Shown: positions 32,350 through 41,636 of the stretch, piece after piece
How positions within the stretch are numbered: the stretch's first letter is position 1
Layout: each line of letters starts with the position of its first letter
Source of the DNA: Streptomyces roseus
GTDB taxonomy: Bacteria; Actinomycetota; Actinomycetes; Streptomycetales; Streptomycetaceae
Length of the DNA: 64,000 bases
Direction: 5' to 3'
Assembly: GCF_001044425.1 (NCBI RefSeq)
Contig: NZ_LFML01000056.1
Span: 1 to 64,000 of the forward strand
Program-made: the position numbers and the translations under genes
The notes under the pieces: generated by a model
The model's database searches: none
Seen by the model: the letters and a program-made list of their open reading frames with translations, nothing else
Told to the model about the DNA's origin: nothing

Positions 32350-34446
32350 TCACTTCGGGGGGACCGCCTTGTGCCACGGGGTGCGGGGGGTGGGGGTGGT
32401 GGGCAGGGTGGTCGTGATGTGGAGTTGCGCGTCCAGGCCGAGGACCGCCGTCGTCGTCGAGCCCGCCGGTTCCAGGACCCCTGCCGGGGCGCCCGCGTAC
32501 AGCATCTGCGACTCCGTCCATGCCGGCGGGCCGCCCAGGCCCGTCGTGCCGATCGTGCCCGTGTCCGCGCGGCCCGACAGGAGGCGGCCCGCGACCCCGA
32601 CCGCGCCGTAGCCCGCCCGGCCGCCGGCCTCCGTGACGCTGGAGACCTGCGGCTTGCCGGAGCCCGCGGTGACCAGGGCCGTACGGACGACCCCCGAGTC
32701 GGGGCGCCGGAAGTAGAGCCGGACGCCCGTGCCCTCGGCAGCCGCCGACAGCGGGACCGTGGTGGCCGGCAGGCCCGTCGGGAACGGCCCCTGGAGCGGG
32801 GCGCCCGGGGCGGGCTGCGTCCAGGCCAGTACCGACTTGGTGGTGGCGGCGTACACCTGGTGGCGCCCCGCGGCGTCCACCGCCGTCACCGGGTCGCTCT
32901 GCAGGTCCTCGCCGCCCAGGCGCTGCCAGGAGCCGAAGACCCCGTCCGGCTGCTGCTCGCGGGCGCGCAGGGTGCGGCGGGAGTCGCGGACGTAGACGGT
33001 CAGGCGCCCGTCGGGGGCGACGGCCGCCGCGGGCGCGCTGATCGCGGAGGTGCCCTCGTCGTCGGCGCCCTCGGGGGTGCCGAGGGACTGCCAGGGCCCG
33101 AAAGGCCCGTCGGGCGCGGCCTGGACGGCGTACACGATCTCGCGCAGGTAGTCCGCCGGCCCGTGGCCCAGGACCGTGCGGGTGGCGAGGACCGCGACGC
33201 GGCCGTCCGGGAGGCGGGCCGTGCTCGCGCCCGGGTCGATGCCGGTGCCGGGGAGGAGGGTCGGGCCGGTCCAGGCACCGGCCGCCGGGCCGTTCGCGCC
33301 CGGCCGGGTCCAGAAGGCCATCTGCCCGTCCAGGGCGGCGAAGGCGTAGAGCCGGCCGCCGGTCCCCGGTACCAGCCAGGAGGTGTTGTCGGCGCGGGCG
33401 TAGCGCAGCGACTGGGCCCAGTTGCGGCCGGTGGGGCTGCCGGCCACCTTGCGGTCGCCGCAGCCGGAGGGGCTGCCGCAGTAGTTCTGGTGGTCGAGCC
33501 AGGCGTACGTCTTGAGGAAGCCGGTCTTCGTCTCGGCCGTCTGCGGGTCCAGCGCGTGGGGCAGGGTGCCGTTGTGGTAGCCGAGGTAGTTCTGCACCGA
33601 GAACCGCGGCCGGTCGGTGACCTGGGCGGCGTAAGCGGCGGTGGCGGCCTGGACGAACCGCGCGCCGTACATGTGGTCCTGGTGGTCGGTGTACTTGCCG
33701 GTGTCGTGGTAGCGGCCCGGCGTCGGGTCCTGCATGCGTCTCGTCGTCGGCTTGTACAGCGCGAGCAGCCCGGCTATCGACTGGACCACCTGGTCCTTGG
33801 TGTACGAGTACTGCTGCTTGACCGGGGTTCCGGAGGTCAACTGGGCGCCGAGCGCGGGTATCTTGCCGTTCCACAGGCCGCGCAGGCTGTCCGGGTTCTC
33901 GGCGGTGGGATTGCGGGCCTCGCGTATCTGCAGCCAGACGAGGTTGACCTGCGGACGGGCCATGAGGACGTCGAGCTCGGCCCGCCCGCCGCCCGCGGTG
34001 GATATGACGGTGCGCTTCCAGGTGCCGGTGCGGTCGCCGGTGGCCATCTCGGCGTAGGCGGCGCGGATGCCGTTCTGCCGGGCCTCCGCGTAGTGGGCGC
34101 GATCGGCGGGCTGCTCCGGGTCCTTGAGGCCGGAGCCGTTGGCCTCGTTGCGGCCGTCGGCTTCGCCGGAGGTCAGGTAGACGGTGGTGAGCGCGAGCCC
34201 CGCGGTCAGCGAGCGGCTGAGGTCCGGGTTCATGAAGAACAGGTCGTCGTCGGGGTGGGCGACGACCTGGACGACCGATCCGGACGTGGTGCTCGCGACG
34301 ACCGCGGCGTCCGGGTTGCGCTCCGGGGTGGCGGTGGCCTCCGCCGACGTCTGCTGGCCGGTCGCGACGGCGAGCACGCCGGTGGCCCCGACGGTGAGGA
34401 CGGGAAGGAGGGCAGCGAGGAGGAAGCGGCGACGGGCAATCGGCAT
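32350..34446 (-). CDS. Secreted PIG-L deacetylase with C-terminal beta-propeller (paralogue 1)
   Basis: A 698-residue protein. A Tat-like signal peptide (MPIARRRFLLAALLPVL) leads to a PIG-L/LmbE deacetylase domain: AHPDDDLFFMNP at about 63-74 supplies the zinc ligands His, Asp and Asp, and TDHQDHMYGARF at about 253 supplies the third His-containing motif. The last 320 residues form propeller-like repeats (LPDGRVAVLATR, AAPDGRLTVYVRD). PIG-L enzymes remove acetyl groups from GlcNAc-like sugars; here it acts outside the cell. Its neighbour on the same strand is a close paralogue. Confidence 0.82.
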   Translation of the reverse strand: MPIARRRFLLAALLPVLTVGATGVLAVATGQQTSAEATATPERNPDAAVVASTTSGSVVQVVAHPDDDLFFMNPDLSRSLTAGLALTTVYLTSGEADGRNEANGSGLKDPEQPADRAHYAEARQNGIRAAYAEMATGDRTGTWKRTVISTAGGGRAELDVLMARPQVNLVWLQIREARNPTAENPDSLRGLWNGKIPALGAQLTSGTPVKQQYSYTKDQVVQSIAGLLALYKPTTRRMQDPTPGRYHDTGKYTDHQDHMYGARFVQAATAAYAAQVTDRPRFSVQNYLGYHNGTLPHALDPQTAETKTGFLKTYAWLDHQNYCGSPSGCGDRKVAGSPTGRNWAQSLRYARADNTSWLVPGTGGRLYAFAALDGQMAFWTRPGANGPAAGAWTGPTLLPGTGIDPGASTARLPDGRVAVLATRTVLGHGPADYLREIVYAVQAAPDGPFGPWQSLGTPEGADDEGTSAISAPAAAVAPDGRLTVYVRDSRRTLRAREQQPDGVFGSWQRLGGEDLQSDPVTAVDAAGRHQVYAATTKSVLAWTQPAPGAPLQGPFPTGLPATTVPLSAAAEGTGVRLYFRRPDSGVVRTALVTAGSGKPQVSSVTEAGGRAGYGAVGVAGRLLSGRADTGTIGTTGLGGPPAWTESQMLYAGAPAGVLEPAGSTTTAVLGLDAQLHITTTLPTTPTPRTPWHKAVPPK

Positions 34447-34712
34447 CGGTTACGCCTTGGGTCGTTCCGGGCGGGAAGAACGGCAGTTCGGTCGGTTCGG
34501 CTCAAGCAGCTCAGTCAGAGAGAGGCCAAATCGGGGGACTTGGTTCACCGATGTGCTCGATGACTCCTGCTTTCCGGAAACGACCGGATGTGATTGTGCC
34601 GGGTGCGTTTCGGATCGGTGCACGCGCCCGGGATGTGGACGCGCGGTCGCGCGCGGCCCGAGGCCCGGCGCCCGGAGTCCGGAGCCCGAGGCCCGAATCC
34701 CGGACGACGCGC

Positions 34713-37106
34713 TCAGCGCCCCGCGTTGCGCGGACCCACCGGCAGCCACGGCGCCAGGTGCGCGTCCGCGTCGTCCGCCGACGAGGTCACGTACAGCCGC
34801 GCGTCGAGCCCCACCACCGCCAGGCTGACCAGGTTCCGGCCGGTCGTCGTGGACGACGGCGCCCCGACGAACATCAGCGGCGAGCGCTCCCACGGCCGCC
34901 CGGGCCCCAGGCCCGAGCCCAGCAGTCCGCCCGCCGAGCGGCCGGCCAGCACGTGCCCGCTCGCCGTCACCGAGCCGAAGCCCTGGAGGCCGCCGAGGTC
35001 GGTGAGGTGGTTGACCTTCAGCCCGCCCTCGCCCGTCACCAGGGCGGTACGGACGTTGCCCGAGCCCGGCTTGCGGAACCACAGCCGCACCCCGCCCTCG
35101 CGCCCCTCCGCGGTGAGCGGGAGGGTGGTGTCCGGCAGCCCGGTGGGGGTGGCCCGCCCCAGCGGGGCGCCCGGCGCCGGCTGCACCCAGCCCACCACCG
35201 ACTTGGTCGTCGCCGCGAACACCATGCGCCGCCCGGCGCCGTCCGTCGCGGTGACCGGGGTGCCGTGCAGGCCGGAGCCGCCGTACGAGGCCCACGGCCC
35301 CCAGCCGCCGTTCGCCGACTGCACCCGGCCGCGCAGCGAGCCCGCGCCGTCGCGGACGTACGCCGCCAGCTGCCCGGAGCCGTCGACCGCGACGGCCGGG
35401 GCGCTGATGTCGGAGGTCCAGATCTCGTCGGCGGTCTCGGGCGTGCCGAGCGACTGCCAGTCCCCGAACTCCTGCGCCCCGGGTCCCTTCTGGACGCCGT
35501 ACACGACCTCGCGCCGGTACTCGGCGGGCCGCGCGCCGAACGACGTACGGGTGCCGAAGACGGCGATCCGCCCGTCCGGAAGGGTGACGGTGGCCACGCC
35601 CGGGTCCATGCCGGTGCCGGGCAGCAGCAGCGGACCGCTCCAGGCGCCGATGGGGCCGGAGCGGTGCCAGAGCGCGACCTGGCCGTCGAGCACCTTGAAG
35701 GCCCACAGGCCGTGCTCCTTGTCGGAGGTCAGCCAGGAGGTGCCGGTGCCGCGGGCGTAGTTGACGGTGGAGGTCCAGCCGTTGCCGGCGGGGTGGTCGG
35801 CGACCTTGAGGTCGCCGCAGCCGGCGTCGCTGCCGCAGTGGTTCTGCTTGTCGAGCCAGGCGTACGTGCCGAGTATGTCCAGCTTCTCCTTGGCCTCGTC
35901 GGGGTCCAGGGCGCTGGGCAGGGAGCCGTTGAAGTAGCCGACGTAGTTCTGCACCGCGAAGTGCGGGCGGTCCTTGGCGTCGACGTCCTTCGCGTACGCG
36001 GCGAGGGCGGCCTGTACGAAGCGGGCGCCGTAGAAGTGGTCCTGGTGGTCGGTGTACTTCCTGGTGTCGGGGAACCGGCCGGGGGTGGGGTCCTGGGCGC
36101 GGACGGTGGTCGGCCCGTACTGCTCCAGGACGCCGACGAGGGTGCGGACGACCTGGTCCTTGGAGTACGAGAAGCGCTGCTTGACGGGTGTGGCGGAGGA
36201 GAGCTGGGCGCCGAGCGCCGGGATCTTGCCGTCCCACAGGCCGTGGAGGCTGTCGGGGGCGCTGTCGTAGACGGTGCCGGCTTCGCGCAGTTGCAGCCAG
36301 ATGAGGTTGACCTCGGGCTTGGCGACGAGGATGTCGACCTCGGCCTGCCCGCCGCCCTTGGTGGGGACGACGGTGCGCTTCCAGGCGCTGGTGCGGTCAC
36401 CGGTGGCCATCTTGGCGTAGGCGGCGCGGATGCCGTTCTGGCGGGCTTCGGCGTAGGCGGGCTTGTTGGGCGCGGTGGTGCTCTGCCTGCCCTCGGTGGC
36501 GTTGATGCCGTCCGCCTCGCCGGCGGTGAGGTAGACGGTGGTGACGGGGTGGCCGGCGGCTATGGAGTACCGCAGGTCGGGGTTCATGAAGTACAGGTCG
36601 TCGTCGGGGTGGGCGACGATCTGGAGGACGCGGCCGGGATCGGGTGCGTCGACGGCGCCCGCCGGGGCGGGGCCGCGCCGGTCGCCGCCGAGGCCGCTGA
36701 TGCCGGCGGTGCCGCCCGTCTTGCCGAGGCCGCCGAGGGCCTCGCCGCCGCGGAGCAGGAGCATGCAGCCCGCAGCGACCGCGGCGGCCGCGGCGATCCC
36801 CTTGACCACCCGGGCCCGGGCGCGGGCCCGGGCCTGCCCCGCGGCCTCGGCGGCCCGGGCCCGCCTCGCCGCGCGCCGGCCGGCGGGTGCGGACCCCGCC
36901 GCGTCCCGGCGCTCGTCCCGGCGCCGCCCCGCGCCCTCGGCCGCCCGGGCCTGCCCCGCGGCCTCGGCCGCCCGGGCCCGCCTCGCCGCGCGCCGGCCGC
37001 CCGGTGCGGCGGCCGGTGCGGCGCCCGGGGCCGGATCGGCAAGGGGGTCTCCGCCCGGTCCTCCCGGCCAGGGGGTGTGACCCTGGGAGGGGGGTCGTTC
37101 GGGCAT
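34713..37106 (-). CDS. Membrane-anchored PIG-L deacetylase with beta-propeller (paralogue 2)
   Basis: A 797-residue paralogue of the gene at 32350 with the same deacetylase (AHPDDDLYFMNP at about 164-175; TDHQDHFYGARF at about 354) and propeller. It has no signal peptide. Instead there is an Ala/Arg-rich cytoplasmic region of about 100 residues, with an internal 39-residue repeat (RRAARRARAAEAAGQAR twice), then one membrane helix (AAAAAVAAGCMLLL at about 105-118). It would be anchored with its domains outside. The start at 37106 depends on low-complexity sequence and could lie further in. Confidence 0.78.
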   Translation of the reverse strand: MPERPPSQGHTPWPGGPGGDPLADPAPGAAPAAAPGGRRAARRARAAEAAGQARAAEGAGRRRDERRDAAGSAPAGRRAARRARAAEAAGQARARARARVVKGIAAAAAVAAGCMLLLRGGEALGGLGKTGGTAGISGLGGDRRGPAPAGAVDAPDPGRVLQIVAHPDDDLYFMNPDLRYSIAAGHPVTTVYLTAGEADGINATEGRQSTTAPNKPAYAEARQNGIRAAYAKMATGDRTSAWKRTVVPTKGGGQAEVDILVAKPEVNLIWLQLREAGTVYDSAPDSLHGLWDGKIPALGAQLSSATPVKQRFSYSKDQVVRTLVGVLEQYGPTTVRAQDPTPGRFPDTRKYTDHQDHFYGARFVQAALAAYAKDVDAKDRPHFAVQNYVGYFNGSLPSALDPDEAKEKLDILGTYAWLDKQNHCGSDAGCGDLKVADHPAGNGWTSTVNYARGTGTSWLTSDKEHGLWAFKVLDGQVALWHRSGPIGAWSGPLLLPGTGMDPGVATVTLPDGRIAVFGTRTSFGARPAEYRREVVYGVQKGPGAQEFGDWQSLGTPETADEIWTSDISAPAVAVDGSGQLAAYVRDGAGSLRGRVQSANGGWGPWASYGGSGLHGTPVTATDGAGRRMVFAATTKSVVGWVQPAPGAPLGRATPTGLPDTTLPLTAEGREGGVRLWFRKPGSGNVRTALVTGEGGLKVNHLTDLGGLQGFGSVTASGHVLAGRSAGGLLGSGLGPGRPWERSPLMFVGAPSSTTTGRNLVSLAVVGLDARLYVTSSADDADAHLAPWLPVGPRNAGR
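36831..36999. repeat. 52-bp direct repeat in the N-terminus of PIG-L paralogue 2
   Basis: Positions 36831-36882 recur at 36948-36999 with one mismatch, 117 bases (39 codons) apart, so the frame is kept. It encodes the repeated Arg/Ala segment. Confidence 0.75.
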
Positions 37107-37265
37107 GGAGGTCCTTCGGGTGTCGGGCCGGAGCGGAGGTAAAGCGTCCGTATTTATGCAGATAATCCGATAATCGGGATCATGGTACGTGCCCGGTCGG
37201 GCAGGTGAGTCGAACGCCTGCTCCGGCTAGGCTCGCCCCAGGCCCGCACGGGCCGTGGCCGTGGC

Positions 37266-37333
37266 CGGGGCAATGGCAATGGCAATGGCCGAGGCAATGG
37301 CAGCGGCAGCGGCAGCGGCAACAACAGCGACGG
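37266..37333 (+). repeat. GGCAAT/GGCAGC microsatellite upstream of glnE
   Basis: A run of GGCAAT hexamers changing to GGCAGC and then loosely CAACAG/GACGGC-type triplets, ending about 20 bases before the glnE start. An open frame spans it (Met/Ala-rich), but it looks like simple repeat and not protein. Confidence 0.6.
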
Positions 37334-37356
37334 CGACGTACGCGGGAGGCGGCGGG

Positions 37357-40344
37357 ATGACAGTCCCGGGACGCAGGAGCAGTACCTTCATGCGGCTGCT
37401 GCGCAGCGGCTTCACCGACCCCTCGGCCGCCGCCCGGCTGCTCGACTCCGACGCGCTGGCCTCCGTACGCACCGATCCGGTGCTCCTCGACGCCCTCGGG
37501 GCCACCGCCGATCCCGACCTCGCCCTCCTCGGGCTCGTCCGGCTCGCCGAGGCGCAGAGCGAGGACGAACGGCCCGCGCTCCTCGACACCCTCGTCAGCG
37601 CCAAGCCGCTGCGCGACCGCCTCCTCGGCGTGCTCGGCGCCTCCGAAGCGCTCGGCGACCACCTCGCCCGCCACCCCCGCGACTGGCACGCGCTCGTCAC
37701 GTACGAGGCCGCCGACCTGCACCCGGGGCTCGCCGAGTTCGAGCAGGGGCTCGCCCGGGCCCACGACCCCGTCGCCCTGCGCGTCGCCTACCGCCGCTGC
37801 CTGCTCTCCATCGCCGCGCGCGACGTCTGCGGCACCATCGACGTCGCCGAGACCGCCGCCGAGCTCGCCGACCTCGCCACCGCCACCCTGCGCGCCGCCC
37901 TGCGAATCGCGTCCGCCGCGGCCCCGGAAGACGCCGCCGCCTGCCGGCTCGCCGTCATCGCCATGGGCAAGTGCGGGGGCAACGAGCTCAATTACGTCTC
38001 CGACGTCGATGTCATCTTCGTCGCCGAGACCGCCCCCGGCACCGACGAGGGCAAGGGCATCCAGGCCGCCACCCGTCTCGCCTCCCACCTCATGCGGATC
38101 TGCTCCGAGACGACCATCGAGGGCACCATCTGGCCCGTCGACGCCAACCTGCGCCCCGAGGGCCGCAACGGCCCGCTGGTGCGCACCCTCGCCTCCCACC
38201 TCGCCTACTACCAGCGCTGGGCCAAGACCTGGGAGTTCCAGGCCCTCCTCAAGGCCCGTGCCGTCGCCGGCGACGCGGACCTCGGCGCCCAGTACATCGA
38301 CGCCATAACGCCGCTGGTCTGGCACGCCGCCGAGCGCGAGAACTTCGTCGCCGACGTCCAGAAGATGCGCCGCCGCGTCGTCGACAACATCCCCGCCGCC
38401 CAGGTCGACCGCGAGCTCAAACTCGGCCCCGGCGGCCTGCGCGACGTCGAGTTCGCCGTCCAGCTGCTCCAGCTCGTCCACGGCCGCAGCGACGCCACCC
38501 TGCACTCCGGCTCCACCCTCGACGCCCTGCACGCCCTCGCCGCCGGCGGCTACGTCGGCCGCACCGACGCCGCCCAGCTGAACGACGCGTACCGCTTCCT
38601 GCGCGCCATGGAGCACCGCATCCAGCTGTACCGGTTGCGCCGCACCCACCTCGTCCCCGAGGACGAGGCCGACCTGCGCCGCCTCGGCCGCTCGCTGGGC
38701 CTGCGCACCGAACCCGTCGCGGAGCTCAACAAGGCCTGGCGCCGACACGCCTCCGTCGTCCGGCGCCTGCACGAGAAGCTCTTCTACCGGCCGCTGCTCG
38801 ACGCCGTCGCCCAGCTCGCCCCCGGCGAGACCCGGCTCTCCCCGCGCGCCGCCGGCCAGCGCCTCGAAGCCCTCGGCTACGCCGACCCGGCCTCGGCCCT
38901 GCGCCACCTCGAAGCCCTCGCCTCCGGCGTCACCCGCAAGGCCGCCATCCAGCGCACCCTGCTCCCGGTCATGCTCGGCTGGTTCGCCGACTCCGCCGAC
39001 CCGGACGCCGGCCTGCTGAACTTCCGCAAGGTCTCCGACGCCCTCGGCAAGACCCCCTGGTACCTGCGGCTCCTGCGCGACGAGGGCGCCGCCGCCGAGA
39101 ACCTCGCCCGCGTGCTGTCCGCGGGCCGGCTCGCCCCCGACCTGCTGATGCGCGCCCCCGAGGCCGTCGCCCTGCTCGGTGACCCCGGCGGGCTCGCGCC
39201 CCGTACGCACGAGGCCCTGGCGCAGGAGGTGCTCGCCGCCGTCGGCCGCGCCGACAGCGCGGAGGCCGGGGTCGTGGCCGCCCGCGGGGTCCGCCGCCGC
39301 GAGCTGTTCCGTACGGCCGCCGCCGACATCATCCGCTCCTACGGTACGGAGGACAGCCCGGCCGAAGAGGACACCGGCGCCCTCGTCGACCGGGTCGGCG
39401 GCGCCGTCTCCGACCTCACCGCCGCCACCGTCGCCGGAGCGCTGCGCGCAGCCGTCAGCCACCACTGGGGTGAGACGCTGCCCACCCGCTTCGCGATCAT
39501 CGGCGTGGGACGCTTCGGCGGCCACGAGCTCGGCTACGGATCCGACGCCGACGTCCTGTTCGTCCACGAACCCCGCGGGGGCGTCGACGAACAGGTGGCC
39601 GCGAAGGCCGCCCAGACCGTCATCGCCGAAATGCGGCGCCTGCTCCAACTCCCCACCGCCGACCCGCCGCTGCTCATCGACGCCGACCTGCGTCCGGAGG
39701 GCCGCTCGGGTCCCCTGGTCCGTACGCTGTCCTCGTACGCCGCGTACTACCGGCGCTGGTCGCTGACCTGGGAGAGCCAGGCACTGCTGCGTGCCGAGCC
39801 GGTCGCGGGCGACATCGAGCTCGGGGCGCGCTTCATCGAGCTGATCGACCCGCTGCGCTACCCGATGGAGGGTCTCGGCGAGGACGCCGTACGGGAGATC
39901 CGCCGCCTGAAGGCACGCATGGAGTCCGAACGCCTGCCGCGCGGCGCCGACCCCACGCTCCACACCAAGCTGGGCCGCGGCGGCCTGAGCGACGTCGAGT
40001 GGACCGTGCAGCTGATCCAGATGCGGCACGCCTGGGCCGAACCGGGCCTGCGCACCACCCGGACCCGCGAGGCCCTGGCCGCCGCGCACGCGGCCGGGCT
40101 GATCCCGACCGAGGAGGCGCAGATCCTCGACGAGGCCTGGGTGCTCGCCACCCGGGTCCGCAACGCGGTGATGCTGGTCCGCGGCCGCGCCGGGGACACC
40201 TTCCCCTCGGAGGCCCGCGAACTGGGGGCGGTGGGCCGCTACCTGGGCTACGCGGAGGGCACGGCCGGCGAACTGCTGGACGACTACCGCCGCATCACGC
40301 GCCGCGCCCGCGCGGTCGTGGACGACCTGTTCTACGGGGCGTAG
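37357..40344 (+). CDS. glnE: Bifunctional glutamine synthetase adenylyltransferase/deadenylase GlnE
   Basis: A 995-residue GlnE. The N-terminal deadenylase domain has GKCGGNELNYVSDVDVIF (about 204-221) and the C-terminal adenylylase domain GRFGGHELGYGSDADVLF (about 718-735); both nucleotidyltransferase sites retain the G-x2-E-L...SD-x-D pattern. Each is followed by RPEGR and GPGGLRDVEF or GRGGLSDVEW. GlnE adds and removes AMP on the true GlnA1 type of GS. The start at 37357 (MTVPGRRSSTF) is preferred because GGAGG lies about eight bases upstream; the long 5' extension to 37255 is simple repeat. Confidence 0.93.
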   Translation: MTVPGRRSSTFMRLLRSGFTDPSAAARLLDSDALASVRTDPVLLDALGATADPDLALLGLVRLAEAQSEDERPALLDTLVSAKPLRDRLLGVLGASEALGDHLARHPRDWHALVTYEAADLHPGLAEFEQGLARAHDPVALRVAYRRCLLSIAARDVCGTIDVAETAAELADLATATLRAALRIASAAAPEDAAACRLAVIAMGKCGGNELNYVSDVDVIFVAETAPGTDEGKGIQAATRLASHLMRICSETTIEGTIWPVDANLRPEGRNGPLVRTLASHLAYYQRWAKTWEFQALLKARAVAGDADLGAQYIDAITPLVWHAAERENFVADVQKMRRRVVDNIPAAQVDRELKLGPGGLRDVEFAVQLLQLVHGRSDATLHSGSTLDALHALAAGGYVGRTDAAQLNDAYRFLRAMEHRIQLYRLRRTHLVPEDEADLRRLGRSLGLRTEPVAELNKAWRRHASVVRRLHEKLFYRPLLDAVAQLAPGETRLSPRAAGQRLEALGYADPASALRHLEALASGVTRKAAIQRTLLPVMLGWFADSADPDAGLLNFRKVSDALGKTPWYLRLLRDEGAAAENLARVLSAGRLAPDLLMRAPEAVALLGDPGGLAPRTHEALAQEVLAAVGRADSAEAGVVAARGVRRRELFRTAAADIIRSYGTEDSPAEEDTGALVDRVGGAVSDLTAATVAGALRAAVSHHWGETLPTRFAIIGVGRFGGHELGYGSDADVLFVHEPRGGVDEQVAAKAAQTVIAEMRRLLQLPTADPPLLIDADLRPEGRSGPLVRTLSSYAAYYRRWSLTWESQALLRAEPVAGDIELGARFIELIDPLRYPMEGLGEDAVREIRRLKARMESERLPRGADPTLHTKLGRGGLSDVEWTVQLIQMRHAWAEPGLRTTRTREALAAAHAAGLIPTEEAQILDEAWVLATRVRNAVMLVRGRAGDTFPSEARELGAVGRYLGYAEGTAGELLDDYRRITRRARAVVDDLFYGA

Positions 40345-40812
40345 GCCTGTAGTCGAGCTGTTCCGGCATGAGTGGTCCGCGAATCGTCAGCGGGTCCGCG
40401 CGAGGCAAGGTTCGCCCCTGCCAACCGGGACACGCCGATGCCTCGGTATTTCAAGCCTTCTGTCGAGCGGCTCGCGAGTCGTCAGCGGTGCTCAGGCTCA
40501 GCGGATCGCCGCTGTTTGGGGCCGCTTTCGAGGGGCGGGGAAAGCGCCTTCCGAAGTGGAACGAATGACCGAAATGCAGCCTGTGACCCGCCTCGTGCCC
40601 CGTAAGCCCTTGGGCAAGATCGGGTAGCTGCATTACGTTCGTGAACGTGCACCGGTCGTACCTGACCAGTCCAACCGGCTGCGCATACATGGCAATTCGC
40701 ACGGGGGAGCGGAGCCAGGCGCGGTTCGGGCCGAAAGTGTCCAAGCCGACGGCTTCACGAACAGGCACCTGATCTCCGCACCCCTTTGTGCATGACACAA
40801 AGGGAAGACTAC
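40345..40812. other. Intergenic region after glnE
   Basis: About 470 bp without a convincing gene; the minus-strand frame at 40451-40798 has no domain, codon support or binding site. A 14-bp palindrome ACGTTCGTGAACGT lies at 40635-40648, 165 bases before the secreted-peptide gene. Confidence 0.5.
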
Positions 40813-41235
40813 GTGAATCGCAACACCATGCGCATCGGCGGCGTCGCCGTACTTGCGGCGCTGACCCTGGGCCTCGGCGGTACCGTGGCGCAGGCGAGCA
40901 CCGCCTCGGCTGCCCCGACCTTCACCGCGGCAACGCAGGAACAGCAGCAGTTGGTCCGATCGATGGCCACCGCCCTGCTGAACTCCCCCATCGAGTACAG
41001 CGCGGCCGAGCGCGCCGAGCTGGTCGAGATAGCGAACGGGGAGAGCGCCGCGGCCGGCAAGTTCGACGGCATCGTCAAGCTGTTCAAGAAGATCCCCGGC
41101 TTCGCCAAGGCCGTCGCCGGCACGTACAGCGAATTCAAGGCCTGGTACGACGGTCTGGCCTGGTACTGGAAGGCTCCTTTGACCGCTGCCGGCCTGGGCG
41201 GTGACCTACTCACCATCTGGCAGCTTTTCCACTGA
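40813..41235 (+). CDS. Small secreted protein with amphipathic Trp-rich C-terminus (possible bacteriocin-like peptide)
   Basis: About 140 residues. The signal peptide (GGVAVLAALTLGLGGTVAQA) is followed by a helical propart. The C-terminal segment contains DGIVKLFKKIPGFAKAVAGT then WYDGLAWYWKAPL, basic then aromatic, ending in a hydrophobic Gly-rich helix. The GTG start (40813) follows GGGAAG; an ATG at 40792 is the alternative. The C-terminal features resemble membrane-active peptides. A small membrane protein follows 98 bases on. No family recognised; the function is an inference. Confidence 0.6.
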   Translation: MNRNTMRIGGVAVLAALTLGLGGTVAQASTASAAPTFTAATQEQQQLVRSMATALLNSPIEYSAAERAELVEIANGESAAAGKFDGIVKLFKKIPGFAKAVAGTYSEFKAWYDGLAWYWKAPLTAAGLGGDLLTIWQLFH

Positions 41236-41333
41236 TGTGCGCTGAGCTCTGACCCAAAGGGGCGTGCCGCAGCCGTGGTTGCGGCACGCCCCGCAGGCTT
41301 GCCCTCCCCCGCGAACCCGAGAGGACACACGAC

Positions 41334-41627
41334 GTGGACACTCCCTCAGTTCCAGCGCGTGCCGAAGATCAGCAGAAGCCCGGATGGGTTCTGACCGCCC
41401 TCTTCTTCGGCGTGACATGCGCCGTTCTCCGTCTGGGCGAGGTCTGGTCCTGGTGGGCCCTGCTGTGGGTTCCATTGCTGGTCCTCGCCATCGGCTCCCT
41501 GGTGTACGAGTGGCGGCTCATGGCCCGTAGCCGGTGGCGCATGGGTCCCCTGGACTGGGGATTGCTTGTGACCTCCCACCTCGGCCTCGCCGCCGCCCTC
41601 GCGGCCGTCTGGCTTGCCGGGCGCTGA
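41334..41627 (+). CDS. Small three-helix membrane protein, partner of the secreted peptide
   Basis: Ninety-seven residues with three hydrophobic helices: VLTALFFGVTCAVLRLG, WWALLWVPLLVLAIGSLVY and LLVTSHLGLAAALAAVWLAG. The GTG start has GAGAGGA upstream. It follows the secreted-peptide gene on the same strand and may be its immunity or export partner; that is inference from position and size. Confidence 0.6.
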   Translation: MDTPSVPARAEDQQKPGWVLTALFFGVTCAVLRLGEVWSWWALLWVPLLVLAIGSLVYEWRLMARSRWRMGPLDWGLLVTSHLGLAAALAAVWLAGR

Positions 41628-41636
41628 ATGCCCGGG

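Noticed and set aside
37255..37356. N-terminal extension of GlnE with Met/Ala repeats
   Set aside because: It is encoded by a simple repeat; the start at 37357 has a ribosome binding site and the family-typical N-terminus.
37180..40089. 969-residue minus-strand frame across glnE
   Set aside because: Gly/Val/Asp-rich shadow of glnE without any recognisable motif.
40451..40798. Minus-strand 115-residue frame after glnE
   Set aside because: No domain, no good binding site and poor codon pattern.
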